NCBI RefSeq assembly: GCF_902859625.1
Contig: NZ_CADIJX010000001.1
Location: 496,001 to 560,000 of the forward strand
Reading direction: 5' to 3'
Length of the DNA stretch: 64,000 nucleotides
Source: Achromobacter pestifer
GTDB lineage: Bacteria > Pseudomonadota > Gammaproteobacteria > Burkholderiales > Burkholderiaceae_B
Shown: one piece after another, positions 26,715 through 35,154 of the stretch
Layout of the letters: every line of letters begins with the position of its first letter
Position numbering within the stretch: the stretch's first letter is position 1
Notes under the pieces: generated by a model
What the model was told of the DNA's origin: nothing
The model's database searches: none
What the model saw: only the letters and a program-made list of their open reading frames with translations
Translations under genes and position numbers: made by a program

Positions 26715-26738
26715 ATATGACTTGTGTGAGTTTCATAT
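26715..26738. promoter_or_regulatory. Candidate LysR-type binding dyad
   Basis: ATATGA (26715-26720) and TCATAT (26733-26738) are perfect inverse arms 12 bp apart in the LysR/MFS intergenic region. Position and symmetry fit a LysR recognition site. Confidence 0.45.
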
Positions 26739-26810
26739 ATTGGACATATGTAGGGGAAAAGTCTACTGTGTGGTCACGGGCTGCATGCCCGTTGCCTTTC
26801 GAGAATCTTG

Positions 26811-28100
26811 ATGTCTTCCCCCTCTGCCAGTTCATCCTCCCCGGCTCCCTCCGACACGCTAGCCCGGGGCACGCCCGGGCTGCGCCGTGCGCAGTGGGCT
26901 CTGTTCGCCGCCGGCTTTTCCACCTTTTCCTTGTTGTATTGCGTGCAGCCGCTGATGCCGCTGTTCACCCGCGCGTTCGAGGTGTCGCCGGCGCAAAGCA
27001 GTTTGGTGCTGTCCGTATGTACCGGTCTGCTGGCCGTGGCCATCTTCTTTGTCGGCTTGTTCTCGCAAGCCTTGCCGCGCAAACGGGTCATGGCGTTGTC
27101 GCTGTTCGCGTCGGCCGTGCTGGGCACGATCGCGGCAGTGGCGCCGGACTGGCATAGCCTGCTGGCGTTGCGCGCATTGCAGGGGGTGGCGATGGGGGGC
27201 GTGCCCGCGGTGGCCATGGCCTATCTGGCCGAAGAGGTCGAGCCCGACACCCTGGGTTTCGTCATGGGCCTGTATATCAGCGGCAGTGCGTTTGGCGGTC
27301 TGTCCGGCCGGGTCATCACCGGCCTGGTGTCCGATCACTTCGGCTGGCGCGTGGCGATGGGCACGCTGGGCCTGCTGGGCGTGGTGGCTGCCGTCTTGTT
27401 CGTCTGGTTGCTACCGGCGTCGCGCCGCTTCACGCCGCAACGCGGCCGGGGCTGGGCCGGCGTGTGGGGGGACGTACGCGCGGGGGTTGGCACGCATCTG
27501 AAGAACGGCCCCTTGTGTGCGCTGTTCGCGATGGGTGGGCTGTTGATGGGCGCATTCGTCACGCTCTACAACTACGTGGGCTTCCGGTTGCTGCTGCCGC
27601 CGTTTTCGCTCAGCCAGACCTTCATCGGGTTCATCTTCGTGGTCTACCTGGTGGGCATCTTTGCGTCGACCTTCTTCGGCCGGCTGGCCGACCGCCACGG
27701 CCGTGGCGTGATGTTGTCGGCCGCCACGGGTCTGGCGCTGGCGGGATTGCTGTTGACGCTATCCGATATCTTGGCCGTGCTGATCGGCGGAATCGTCCTG
27801 TTCACATTCGGCTTTTTTGCGGCCCATGCGGTGGCCAGCGGCTGGGTAGGGCAGATGGCGCGTGGCTACAAGGCGTTGGCCGCGTCGCTCTACTTGTTGG
27901 TGTACTACGTCGGGTCCAGCGTGCTGGGGGCGTGGGGCGGGCATTTCTGGGCCGCCAGCCAATGGCCTGGTGTGGCCGGGATGGCCGGTGGGCTGCTGGC
28001 ACTGGCGCTGCTGATCAGCATGGGCTTGGCGTGGCGGACACGCGGCAATCTGACGTCACGCCGGAATTGGCAAGGCATAATTCCGCATTCCTCGGACTAG
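26811..28100 (+). CDS. MFS transporter (YnfM/DHA1-like)
   Basis: 429 residues with twelve hydrophobic segments. LRRAQWALFAAGFSTFSLLY starts the first helix. CVQPLMPLFTRAFEVSPAQSS, LALRALQGVAMGGVPAVAMA and FFGRLADRHGRG (motif A-like in the second half) are typical of the YnfM arabinose-efflux subgroup. The ATG at 26811 follows an in-frame TTG, which is a weaker choice. A LysR gene is divergent. It is followed 11 bp later by a VOC gene, probably in the same transcript. Substrate unknown. Confidence 0.87.
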   Translation: MSSPSASSSSPAPSDTLARGTPGLRRAQWALFAAGFSTFSLLYCVQPLMPLFTRAFEVSPAQSSLVLSVCTGLLAVAIFFVGLFSQALPRKRVMALSLFASAVLGTIAAVAPDWHSLLALRALQGVAMGGVPAVAMAYLAEEVEPDTLGFVMGLYISGSAFGGLSGRVITGLVSDHFGWRVAMGTLGLLGVVAAVLFVWLLPASRRFTPQRGRGWAGVWGDVRAGVGTHLKNGPLCALFAMGGLLMGAFVTLYNYVGFRLLLPPFSLSQTFIGFIFVVYLVGIFASTFFGRLADRHGRGVMLSAATGLALAGLLLTLSDILAVLIGGIVLFTFGFFAAHAVASGWVGQMARGYKALAASLYLLVYYVGSSVLGAWGGHFWAASQWPGVAGMAGGLLALALLISMGLAWRTRGNLTSRRNWQGIIPHSSD

Positions 28101-28111
28101 CGAGCGGCCTC

Positions 28112-28510
28112 ATGTTTTCACATCTTTGCATTGGCGTCGGTGACTTTGAACGCGCATTTGCCTTCTATTCCGCACAGGCCGATGCGCTTGGACTGCGCTT
28201 GCGGTTCGTGGAACGGGACCGTCCCTGGGCGGGCTGGCAGCCATCCGCAGGCGGCAGGCCACTATTCGTGATCAATGCGCCCCATGACGGGCAGGCCGCC
28301 GCGCCGGGCAACGGGCAGATGACGGCATTCCTGGCGTCCGACCGCGCCACGGTGGACCGCTGCCATGCCCTGGCGCTGTCGATGGGCGCTACGTGCGAAG
28401 GACCGCCAGGGCTCAGGCCCGAATATCACGCGGACTATTACGGCGCCTACTTCCGCGATGCCGATGGCAACAAAATCTGCATCTGCTGCCACGATCCGGC
28501 AGCAGGCTAG
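28112..28510 (+). CDS. VOC-fold (glyoxalase/bleomycin-resistance-like) protein
   Basis: 132 residues, one vicinal-oxygen-chelate module pair. MFSHLCIGVGDFERAFAFYS is the first strand-helix. The end has YHADYYGAYFRDADGNKICI, the usual second metal-ligand strand. Catalytic identity is unknown; many such small proteins lack enzymatic data. It follows the MFS gene by 11 bp. Its TAG stop overlaps the stop of the opposite FlhD-like gene within a CTAG. Confidence 0.85.
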   Translation: MFSHLCIGVGDFERAFAFYSAQADALGLRLRFVERDRPWAGWQPSAGGRPLFVINAPHDGQAAAPGNGQMTAFLASDRATVDRCHALALSMGATCEGPPGLRPEYHADYYGAYFRDADGNKICICCHDPAAG

Positions 28511-28824
28511 GGCTGCTCGACCATCTTGCGTTCAGGCGGTGCGCCGGTTGATAGCCGGGAGGCCAGCGTGGCGTCGATGCCCTGGCTCAGCGCCGACAAC
28601 AGCATGTGCGGCGCCAGATCCAGTTGCGCCAGCAGCACGCTGCACCGCGACATCTTGACCAAATCATCATGCTGCAAGGCAGCCAACCACTGGCAGGCAG
28701 GTTGCGAAATCTGTAGGCCGGCCATGGCGGCGGCATTTCCCGTGCGCGCCATGCGCTGCAACAGCAGCAGGTACATCAGGTTGGTTTCGTGGATATCGCG
28801 CAGAAGTTCGGTGGATCTCGGCAT
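28507..28824 (-). CDS. FlhD-like protein, orphan (no flhC beside it)
   Basis: 105 residues. STELLRDIHETNLMYLLLLQ, then RMARTGNAAAMAGLQIS and WLAALQHDDLVKMSR follow the FlhD pattern (helix one of flagellar master regulator FlhD, its variable loop, then ALTLPQMVKLA in E. coli). Canonical FlhD binds DNA only with FlhC, which is not adjacent here; the gene sits between a VOC and a DUF2325 gene. ATG 28824 begins the conserved helix; longer in-frame starts add arginine/proline-rich sequence. It could be a second FlhD that modulates flagellar genes or has another partner. Confidence 0.75.
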   Translation of the reverse strand: MPRSTELLRDIHETNLMYLLLLQRMARTGNAAAMAGLQISQPACQWLAALQHDDLVKMSRCSVLLAQLDLAPHMLLSALSQGIDATLASRLSTGAPPERKMVEQP

Positions 28825-29041
28825 CGGGCACCCCTGACTTCGTTGATTCCGCCAGACGGCCGCGGCCGGTGGGGAAGGGCGCGTGGCGTCCTCAGGGGAA
28901 CGTCTATTCCAAACCCGGAAGGGGCTTGCGTGCCGATATGGTTTGTCGATCATATTTAAGCGACCAGGGCGCGTCAGCTATGGATTTCCCTGTACGCGAT
29001 CCGGTGATATCGTCATTACCTAAAAACGACGCATTCTCATT

Positions 29042-29047
29042 TATAAT
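29042..29047 (+). promoter_or_regulatory. Consensus -10 (TATAAT) before the DUF2325 gene
   Basis: A perfect TATAAT lies 70 bp before the ATG at 29117. No good -35 is seen at 16-18 bp, so an activator or an upstream AT-rich tract may compensate. Confidence 0.4.
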
Positions 29048-29116
29048 TGACGGCATGCCAAGTGGCGCGTGCCGGGGTTTCCCGCGCGAGGTTCCTGTTT
29101 CACCCCGAGGGCTGCG

Positions 29117-29833
29117 ATGAATTCTTCCCACCTTGACCGCCAGACGCTCCAACGCGAACACGCGGCATTGCTTGCTGCCTACGGCCAGGCGCAATCGCAT
29201 TGCAGTCAGTTGCTTACCGCGCAAACGGCGCGGATCCTGCAACTGGAGGCCGAAGCCATGCGCTTGCGCGCTGCGGTCATTCAGCGCGACACCGCCTTGG
29301 CGTGGGCCCGCGAAGAGCAGCGGACCTTGGAAGGATCAATACCCGGCTTGCCCAAGCGCGTGGCGCTGGCGCGACGGGTCACGCAACTGATGGAGCGCGT
29401 GCAGAGCCTGATGCGGGAGCGGCTGGCGTGGCAGGACCGAGCCAGTCAGGCACGAGCGCGTCCGGTTGAGCCGCTGGCGGAATCCAGGGTCAAGTCTCCG
29501 GCGGTGACTGCCGTTGCGCTGCGGCAGAAGTCCGTGCTTTGCGTGGGGGAAGATGCCATGGCGTTGATGTTGACGCGCAAGGTCGTGGAAATGGCCGGTG
29601 GCCGTTATCTCGGCCACAGCGGCGAGGGCGATGCCGATGGCGCGACGCTGGAGGCCAGCCTGGTCGCCGCGGATCTGGTGATCTGCCAAACGGGTTGCGT
29701 CAGCCATGGCGCATATTGGCGCGTCAAGGACCATTGCACCCGCACCGGTAAGCAGTGCGTGCTGGTGGACAAGCCGGAAGCGCTGAACGCCTTGCGCCTG
29801 GACCAGGAACAGGCGTTCGAGCAGGAACGGTAG
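29117..29833 (+). CDS. DUF2325 domain protein with N-terminal coiled coil
   Basis: 238 residues. Residues 1-125 are helical and heptad-like (LQREHAALLAAYGQAQ, ILQLEAEAMRLRAAV). Residues about 138-225 are DUF2325: SVLCVGEDAMALMLTRKVVE, GGRYLGHSGEGD, AADLVICQTGCVSHGAYWRV and TGKQCVLVDKP. No enzymatic function is established for this domain. GAGGG lies 5 bases before the ATG. It is 72 bp upstream of the hybrid kinase in the same orientation, suggesting a common signalling role. Confidence 0.82.
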   Translation: MNSSHLDRQTLQREHAALLAAYGQAQSHCSQLLTAQTARILQLEAEAMRLRAAVIQRDTALAWAREEQRTLEGSIPGLPKRVALARRVTQLMERVQSLMRERLAWQDRASQARARPVEPLAESRVKSPAVTAVALRQKSVLCVGEDAMALMLTRKVVEMAGGRYLGHSGEGDADGATLEASLVAADLVICQTGCVSHGAYWRVKDHCTRTGKQCVLVDKPEALNALRLDQEQAFEQER

Positions 29834-29905
29834 CCTCGCGTTACCTAGCGTTTCGGCAACGTGGCACGGCCCCGCCATACAGTAGGTACTGGCTAAGGGG
29901 CAGAT

Positions 29906-32900
29906 ATGTTGAAAAAACAGGATCACGTTGCTCTTCCTTGGGCCGATACGCTGGCCCGTCTGGAAGATGAACGCATCATGCTGCAACGGATTGCCGCCGG
30001 CATGCCGCTTGCGAACGTCCTGGAACTTGTGTTGCAAGCCATCGAAGCGCAGTCCAGCGTGGAACTCCGCGCGGCGATCGCATTGATCGACGATACCGGG
30101 ACGTTCCTGGTGCAGGCGGCGGCGCCCAGCCTGCCCGTGGCATTCAGCCAGGCCGTGCAGCGCACGCCCATCGGGCCGCATATGGCGTCATGGGGCACGG
30201 CGGCCTATACGGGCACGGCCGTCTATGTGGAAGACATCGCCTCGCATCCCGACTGGGAGCGCTGGCGCGACCTGGCGCTGGCGCATGGGTTGCGGGCGTG
30301 CTGGTCCACGCCGATCAAGGCGCCCGATGGCCATTTGCTCGGGGTCTTCTCGAACTACTACAGCGCTGTCCGGTCGCCAACGCCGTACGACATCGATGCC
30401 ATCGCCGTGGTGACGCGCAGCGCCGCACTGGCGATTGAACGACACCTGACCGACGCCGCGCTGCGCGATAGCGGCGAGCGCTGGCGAGCCATGTTCGATG
30501 GCATGCAGGAAGCGTTCTTCCTGAGTGAAGCGCTGCGGGACGAAAACGGCCGCATCGTGGACTTCCGCTTTCTGGAGGTCAACCCTGCCTTTGAACGTCA
30601 AAGCGGCATGAAAGAGGGTGACACGCTGGGCCATACCTTGCGCGAGATGATTCCGGGTGTGCCCGGGCAGATCATGGACGCCTTCGCGCAAGTGGTGGAA
30701 ACAGGCGAGCCGACCCAGTTCGAGTTTGCGGTGCCGGCACCCAAAGAGGCCTGGTACGAGGCGCGAGCGCGCAAGGACGGCGCGGATCGCATGATGGCGC
30801 TGTTCCTGGATGTCACGGCGCGCAAGGCTGCCGAAACCGAGCTTTGGGAAGGGCAGCACCGCAAGAATTTCATGTTGTCGTTGGGCGATCGCATGCGGGA
30901 ACTGCACCAGCAGTCCGAAATCGAACATGCGGCCTGCGCCGGGCTGGGCCAGCATTTGGCGTTGGGCCTGGTGGCGGTGGCAGACTGGTCGGGCAATGAC
31001 AGCGATGCGGTGGCATTGTCGACCTGCTGGAGATCGGAGGCCGATCGGGCCACGCAACTGGCGCCGGTCCCGGGTCTGCTGGGAGACGAATTCAAGGCCG
31101 AGTTACGCAAGGGCCGCACGGCTTATCTGCAACCCTTGGTGGCGGACCAGGACGGTGAGATCCGGCCTTCCGCAATCGTGGTGCCCATGCGTCGTTGGGG
31201 GCGGCAGGGGGGCGCGTTGCTGGTGCGCCCGAAGGGCGGCAGCGGACTCAAGGGTAGCGATATTGCCTTCATTGAAGAAGTGACGGAGCGCATGTGCGAT
31301 GCCGTCGAACGGTCGCAGTACGCCCGTACGCTGGAGCATCGTGTCGAACACGCCATTGCCGAACGTGACCGTATCTGGCGCCTGTCGCCGGAATTGCTTG
31401 CCGTCGTCGATGGGCAGGAACGCTTTGTCAGCGTCAACCCCGCAGTGCGCCCGATCCTGGGTTGGAGCCCGGAGCAGTTCCTTTCCATGGGACTGACCGA
31501 ATTGGTCCATGCGGACGATCAGGCCGCCACGCGCGCCGCGATGGCGCAGGCATCGCGCATGGACCCGACCCAGGCGGTGCGCCATATGGAAAACCGGCTG
31601 CTGGGGCGGGATGGCACCTACCGCTGGATCACGTGGAGCATGTCGTGGTCACAGGACAGCCTGTACATGACGGGCCGCGACGATACGGACTTGAAGGCGC
31701 AGGCCGAGATGCTGCGCGATACCGAGCAGGCCTTGCGACAGTCGCAGAAAATGGAGGCGGTGGGGCGCTTGACCGGCGGTATCGCGCATGACTTCAACAA
31801 CATGCTCCAGGGCATCACGGGCGCCTTGTACCTGATCCGTCGCAAGCTGGCCGCGGGCACGCCGGACCAGGCGCAACGCTTCATCAATGTCGCCATGGAT
31901 TCCGCAAACCGCGCCGCGCATCTTACGCAACGGTTGCTGACCTTTTCCCGGCGGCAGCCCATTGACCCCAAACCGTTCAGCGTGGCGTCCACGTTGCAGT
32001 CCATGGCGGATCTGTTCCATCGCTACACGGGCGAGCGAGTGCACTTGCTTTTCGAGCTGGAGCCCAGCCTGTGGACCGTGCGGTGCGACAAGAATCAATT
32101 TGAGAATGCCCTGTTGAATCTGGTGATCAACGCCTGCGATGCCATGCCCAATGGCGGCGCGTTGACGATTGCCGCGTTGAACCAGTCGTTGGATGCCACG
32201 CTGTTGCGCCAATTCCCGGGCGTGAGTCCAGGCGATTTCGTGGAGGTCTCGGTGACGGACGTGGGCTGCGGCATGCCGCCGGACGTGCTGGCGCACGCGT
32301 TTGATCCTTTCTTCACCACCAAGCCGTTGGGCGAAGGGACCGGCCTGGGCTTGTCGATGATCTATGGCTTTGCGAAGCAGGCCGGCGGCATGGCCACGTT
32401 GGAGAGCGCGGAGGGCCAGGGAACGACGGTCAGGCTGTTCCTGCCCAGATACGATGGCATGCCGGATACGGCACAGCGCCAGGAGGCTGCCGCGCCGCAT
32501 TCGGCCGGTGTCGGACGGCCGTCCGTGGTGGTGCTGGTGGAGGACGATTCCAATGTGCGTGACATGGTGCATGAATGCCTGGTGGAACTGGGCATGCAGG
32601 TGCTGACGGCCTCCGACGGCGAGGCGGGGTTGGAGCTGGTGCTGGCCACGGCAGGCATCGATCTGCTGGTGACCGACGTGGGCTTGCCCGCCTTGAATGG
32701 ACGGCAACTGGCGGATGCGGCGCGGGCGGCGCATCCTGGGTTGAAGGTACTGCTGATGACGGGTTATGCCGAAAGCGCCTCGCATGACCGCGGGTTCCTG
32801 GCATCCGGGATGGAGCTGATCGTCAAACCGTTCTCGCTGGACGCGCTAGGCGAACGGGTGCAACACATGTTGGCCACGCCCCACGAGGCTGGCCCTGGTG

Positions 32901-32911
32901 CAATGACCTGA
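29906..32911 (+). CDS. Hybrid sensor histidine kinase (GAF-PAS-GAF-PAS-HisKA-HATPase-REC)
   Basis: 1001 residues, no membrane segment, so a cytosolic sensor. A GAF domain (about 30-180, with GTAAYTGTAVYVEDIASHPD) is followed by PAS (about 195-310), a second GAF-like region (about 330-480), and a second PAS (about 490-600, with LLAVVDGQERFVSVNPAVRP). The kinase core has H628 in GGIAHDFNNML, an N-box VINACDAMPNGG, and ATP motifs DVGCGMP and GEGTGLGLSM. A C-terminal receiver has D924 (LLVTDVGLP) and Lys in LIVKPF. It lies 165 bp before a small secreted protein and close to the rpoN/activator cluster; I infer it may signal to the NtrC-like protein. Confidence 0.9.
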   Translation: MLKKQDHVALPWADTLARLEDERIMLQRIAAGMPLANVLELVLQAIEAQSSVELRAAIALIDDTGTFLVQAAAPSLPVAFSQAVQRTPIGPHMASWGTAAYTGTAVYVEDIASHPDWERWRDLALAHGLRACWSTPIKAPDGHLLGVFSNYYSAVRSPTPYDIDAIAVVTRSAALAIERHLTDAALRDSGERWRAMFDGMQEAFFLSEALRDENGRIVDFRFLEVNPAFERQSGMKEGDTLGHTLREMIPGVPGQIMDAFAQVVETGEPTQFEFAVPAPKEAWYEARARKDGADRMMALFLDVTARKAAETELWEGQHRKNFMLSLGDRMRELHQQSEIEHAACAGLGQHLALGLVAVADWSGNDSDAVALSTCWRSEADRATQLAPVPGLLGDEFKAELRKGRTAYLQPLVADQDGEIRPSAIVVPMRRWGRQGGALLVRPKGGSGLKGSDIAFIEEVTERMCDAVERSQYARTLEHRVEHAIAERDRIWRLSPELLAVVDGQERFVSVNPAVRPILGWSPEQFLSMGLTELVHADDQAATRAAMAQASRMDPTQAVRHMENRLLGRDGTYRWITWSMSWSQDSLYMTGRDDTDLKAQAEMLRDTEQALRQSQKMEAVGRLTGGIAHDFNNMLQGITGALYLIRRKLAAGTPDQAQRFINVAMDSANRAAHLTQRLLTFSRRQPIDPKPFSVASTLQSMADLFHRYTGERVHLLFELEPSLWTVRCDKNQFENALLNLVINACDAMPNGGALTIAALNQSLDATLLRQFPGVSPGDFVEVSVTDVGCGMPPDVLAHAFDPFFTTKPLGEGTGLGLSMIYGFAKQAGGMATLESAEGQGTTVRLFLPRYDGMPDTAQRQEAAAPHSAGVGRPSVVVLVEDDSNVRDMVHECLVELGMQVLTASDGEAGLELVLATAGIDLLVTDVGLPALNGRQLADAARAAHPGLKVLLMTGYAESASHDRGFLASGMELIVKPFSLDALGERVQHMLATPHEAGPGAMT

Positions 32912-33025
32912 GCGTTTTCCTGGCCGAGAGGCCAGTGTTGCAAAGACAGGTAAAAAATACCCGTCCGCACACTCCGGCTGCGTCGTGTCGCGACGAGGGG
33001 CACGGGAACATGGGATCCGATTGGC

Positions 33026-33041
33026 GGGAACAAGGCTTGCG
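33026..33041 (+). promoter_or_regulatory. Candidate sigma-54 promoter for the small secreted protein
   Basis: GGGAACAAGGCTTGCG: GG and GC are 10 bp apart with an intact TTGC at -12. It lies 35 bp before the ATG at 33077. The match to the TGGCACG-N4-TTGCW consensus is 12 to 13 of the fixed positions; it is one of the weaker members of the set. Confidence 0.55.
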
Positions 33042-33076
33042 TGCAGGTCCTTGCATTCCAACCAAGGAGCCTGACT

Positions 33077-33433
33077 ATGAAGATCCGTGCCATGACTTGC
33101 ACTTTTGTTCTGTTGACGGGCCTGACGGCCACCGGCGCGGTGCTGGCCCAATCCGCCAGCCCGACCACGCCGTCGTCCACGCCGAACGATCCTGGTGCCG
33201 CGCAGCCGAATCGTCCCTTGCCGGCGGGGCAGATGGCGCCCGCGCCCAACGCGACGCCCTCCACGGGCACCGCACCGCCTGCGATGCAGCATAACGGAAC
33301 CATGTCGTCGGGCAAGAAACACGCCGATGAAACGCCGAAACGCCCGCGCGAAGCCAATGACAACGTGCCGCGCACGCCTGCGGCCGGCGCTGCGCCGCCT
33401 CCGGGGTATCCGAATTCGGGCGGTTCCAAGTAA
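33077..33433 (+). CDS. Small secreted, disordered, Pro/Ala-rich protein
   Basis: 118 residues. The signal peptide MKIRAMTCTFVLLTGLTA ends near VLA-QS. The mature part is low in hydrophobics and rich in Pro, Ala, Thr, Asn and Ser (TPSSTPNDPGAAQPN, PAGAAPPPGYPNSG), so it is probably unstructured in the periplasm. I recognise no domain. An AAGGAG site precedes the ATG and a strong terminator follows, so it is a single-gene transcript. A sigma-54 type element lies just upstream. It resembles in composition the secreted protein at 60021. Confidence 0.78.
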   Translation: MKIRAMTCTFVLLTGLTATGAVLAQSASPTTPSSTPNDPGAAQPNRPLPAGQMAPAPNATPSTGTAPPAMQHNGTMSSGKKHADETPKRPREANDNVPRTPAAGAAPPPGYPNSGGSK

Positions 33434-33457
33434 GCGTCCTGAAAGAGGTCATCCGTG

Positions 33458-33490
33458 AAAAGGGCTTCCCTCGGGGGAAGCCCTTTTTTT
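33458..33490 (+). terminator. Strong intrinsic terminator
   Basis: AAAGGGCTTCCC (33459-33470) pairs perfectly with GGGAAGCCCTTT (33475-33486) around a 4-base loop, followed by a run of T to 33490. It ends the small secreted-protein gene; it lies between that gene and rpoN (convergent). Confidence 0.92.
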
Positions 33491-33543
33491 GTATTCGCGC
33501 CGGTCAGGTTGGCCGGCAGATGAGGTTCGCGCCAAGGGTGGTG

Positions 33544-35001
33544 CTAGTGTTGGCGGCGCAGCTCCGCTGGTGGCACCCGCAGTTGCCCCCGGTACTTCGA
33601 CACGGTGCGGCGGGCCAGCAGAATGCCGCTTGCGGCCAATTGCTGAGTCAACGCCACGTCGGACAGGGGCATGGTGGGGTCTTCGGCGTCGACCATTTCC
33701 TTGATCAGGGCGCGCACTGCCGCAGCGGAGCATGAGCCGCCCGATTCCGTTGCCAGTTCGCGCGAGAAGAAGTGGCGGAATTCAAAAACGCCTCTAGGCG
33801 TGACCATGTATTTGCCTACCGTGGCGCGTGACACCGTGGACTCGTGCATATCCAGATCGTCAGCCACCTCACGCAGCATCAAGGGGCGCAGCGCCACTTC
33901 ACCGTATTCAAAGAAGGTCTGCTGGCGTTTGACGATCGCCTCGGCCACGCGCTGGATGGTCGTATAGCGCTGCTCCACGTTGCGCACCAGCCAACGCGCC
34001 TCTTGAAGCTCTTGCGCCATGGGGCTGCGGTCATCCAGACGGGCGCGGCGGAACAAATCCGCGTAGGTGTGGTGCAGGCGCGCGTGCGGCATGGCATTGC
34101 GGTTGGGCAGCACACGCCAGCGGGCGTGCCATTTGTCCACGAAGACGTCAGGGACGACGTATACCGGTGCTTCGGCGCTATAGCGTGCGCCGGGTTTGGG
34201 GTCCAGGCTGCGGATCAGCGCGCAGGCATCGCGCAGCGCCTCGTCGGAACAGTCCAGCAGCCGGCGCAAGCCAACGCAGTCGTTCTTTCCCAGCCTGTCC
34301 AGGTGTTCACGCACGATGCGCAGCGCTAGGTCGCGGGTGGACGGGGCAACCGTTCGCGCGGCGGCCAATTGCAGCGACAGGCATTCCGTGAGGTCCCGAG
34401 CGCCCAGGCCGGGCGCATCCAATTGCTGCACCAGGCGCAAAGCGGTAGTCCATTCCGCGTCATCGGGCGGCGGGCTGAATTCGGGCCGATCCGCGCTGCA
34501 AAGAGTGGCGAGCGGAACGCGCAAATAGCCGTCGTCGTCCAGGGCATCAACGATGAATTCGGCCAGCAGCCGGTCACGCGGCTGCAAGTGATAATTGCCC
34601 AGGTCAAGCGATAAGCGCTCTCGCATCGACAGCGATGCGCTGGCCCACTGGCCCAGGTCTTTGCCGTCACCGCTCATCCCGGATGGCGGCGTGGGGTAAT
34701 CGCCTGAATAGGTCGGGGCGTCGGGCGGCGCGTCTTCGGCGTCGGAGGTGGGGGTGGGCTTGTGCTCGGACGGCGGATCGATGTTGCTGCCGTGGCTGGC
34801 TGGCGCCGAACCCGGAAAACCAGGCGTGGGTTCGGCGTCCTGTTCGTCGCCGTCTTCAAGAAAGGGGTTGGTGGCAAGCGCATGCTCCACCGCGGTTGTG
34901 AATTCAAGCGCCGACATTTGCAGTAGTTTGACGGACTGCTGTAGCCGGGGCGCCAACGTCATCTGCTGGCGCAGGCGCAATTCTTGCGTGGGATGGCCCA
35001 A
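33544..35001 (-). CDS. rpoN: RNA polymerase sigma-54 factor, probable second copy (RpoN2)
   Basis: 485 residues. Region I is present (LRLRQQMTLAPRLQQSVKLL, then NPFLED), followed by an acidic region II of about 80 residues and the core-binding region. A DNA-binding part has LREVADDLDMHESTVSRATVGK, and the RpoN box is ARRTVSKYRG at 463-472. The start is a TTG at 35001 with AAGGAG seven bases upstream. The usual beta-proteobacterial rpoN neighbours (lptB, hpf) are absent; instead two sigma-54 activators lie next to it. A sigma-54 type promoter directly precedes it, suggesting autoactivation. That it is a paralogue is inferred from context. Confidence 0.93.
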   Translation of the reverse strand: MGHPTQELRLRQQMTLAPRLQQSVKLLQMSALEFTTAVEHALATNPFLEDGDEQDAEPTPGFPGSAPASHGSNIDPPSEHKPTPTSDAEDAPPDAPTYSGDYPTPPSGMSGDGKDLGQWASASLSMRERLSLDLGNYHLQPRDRLLAEFIVDALDDDGYLRVPLATLCSADRPEFSPPPDDAEWTTALRLVQQLDAPGLGARDLTECLSLQLAAARTVAPSTRDLALRIVREHLDRLGKNDCVGLRRLLDCSDEALRDACALIRSLDPKPGARYSAEAPVYVVPDVFVDKWHARWRVLPNRNAMPHARLHHTYADLFRRARLDDRSPMAQELQEARWLVRNVEQRYTTIQRVAEAIVKRQQTFFEYGEVALRPLMLREVADDLDMHESTVSRATVGKYMVTPRGVFEFRHFFSRELATESGGSCSAAAVRALIKEMVDAEDPTMPLSDVALTQQLAASGILLARRTVSKYRGQLRVPPAELRRQH

Positions 35002-35050
35002 TCGAGTCTCCTTGCCGGAAGCCGCTGGACGCGGCTCATCCTGGTATTCA

Positions 35051-35066
35051 AGCAAACTCCATGCCA
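35051..35066 (-). promoter_or_regulatory. Candidate sigma-54 promoter of rpoN (autoregulation)
   Basis: On the minus strand TGGCATGGAGTTTGCT matches TGGCACG-N4-TTGCW at all but one position. The predicted start point near 35040 lies about 40 bp before the rpoN TTG. This is the only element in the set with the canonical T at the first position. Confidence 0.65.
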
Positions 35067-35154
35067 AGTTCCTGTACGGGCAAGAACGGGTAAGGAGTGG
35101 CCCCACGGGCGCTTGCGGGCGAAGACGGTATTACAAGCCGGCGGTAAGAATTGC

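Noticed and set aside
29866-29881. TGGCACG before the hybrid kinase as a sigma-54 promoter
   Set aside because: The -24 part is perfect but the -12 part lacks TTGC and the GC at correct spacing.
31649-32785. 378-codon frame opposite the hybrid kinase
   Set aside because: Antisense shadow without ribosome site; the plus strand has full kinase motifs.
32920-32935. CTGGCC/GGCCAG hairpin after the hybrid kinase as a terminator
   Set aside because: Only 6 bp and no T-run; too weak to list.
32926-32942. Sigma-54 element near GGCC-TTGC before the 33-kb secreted protein
   Set aside because: GG and GC are 8 bp apart; the element at 33026 has the proper 10 bp.
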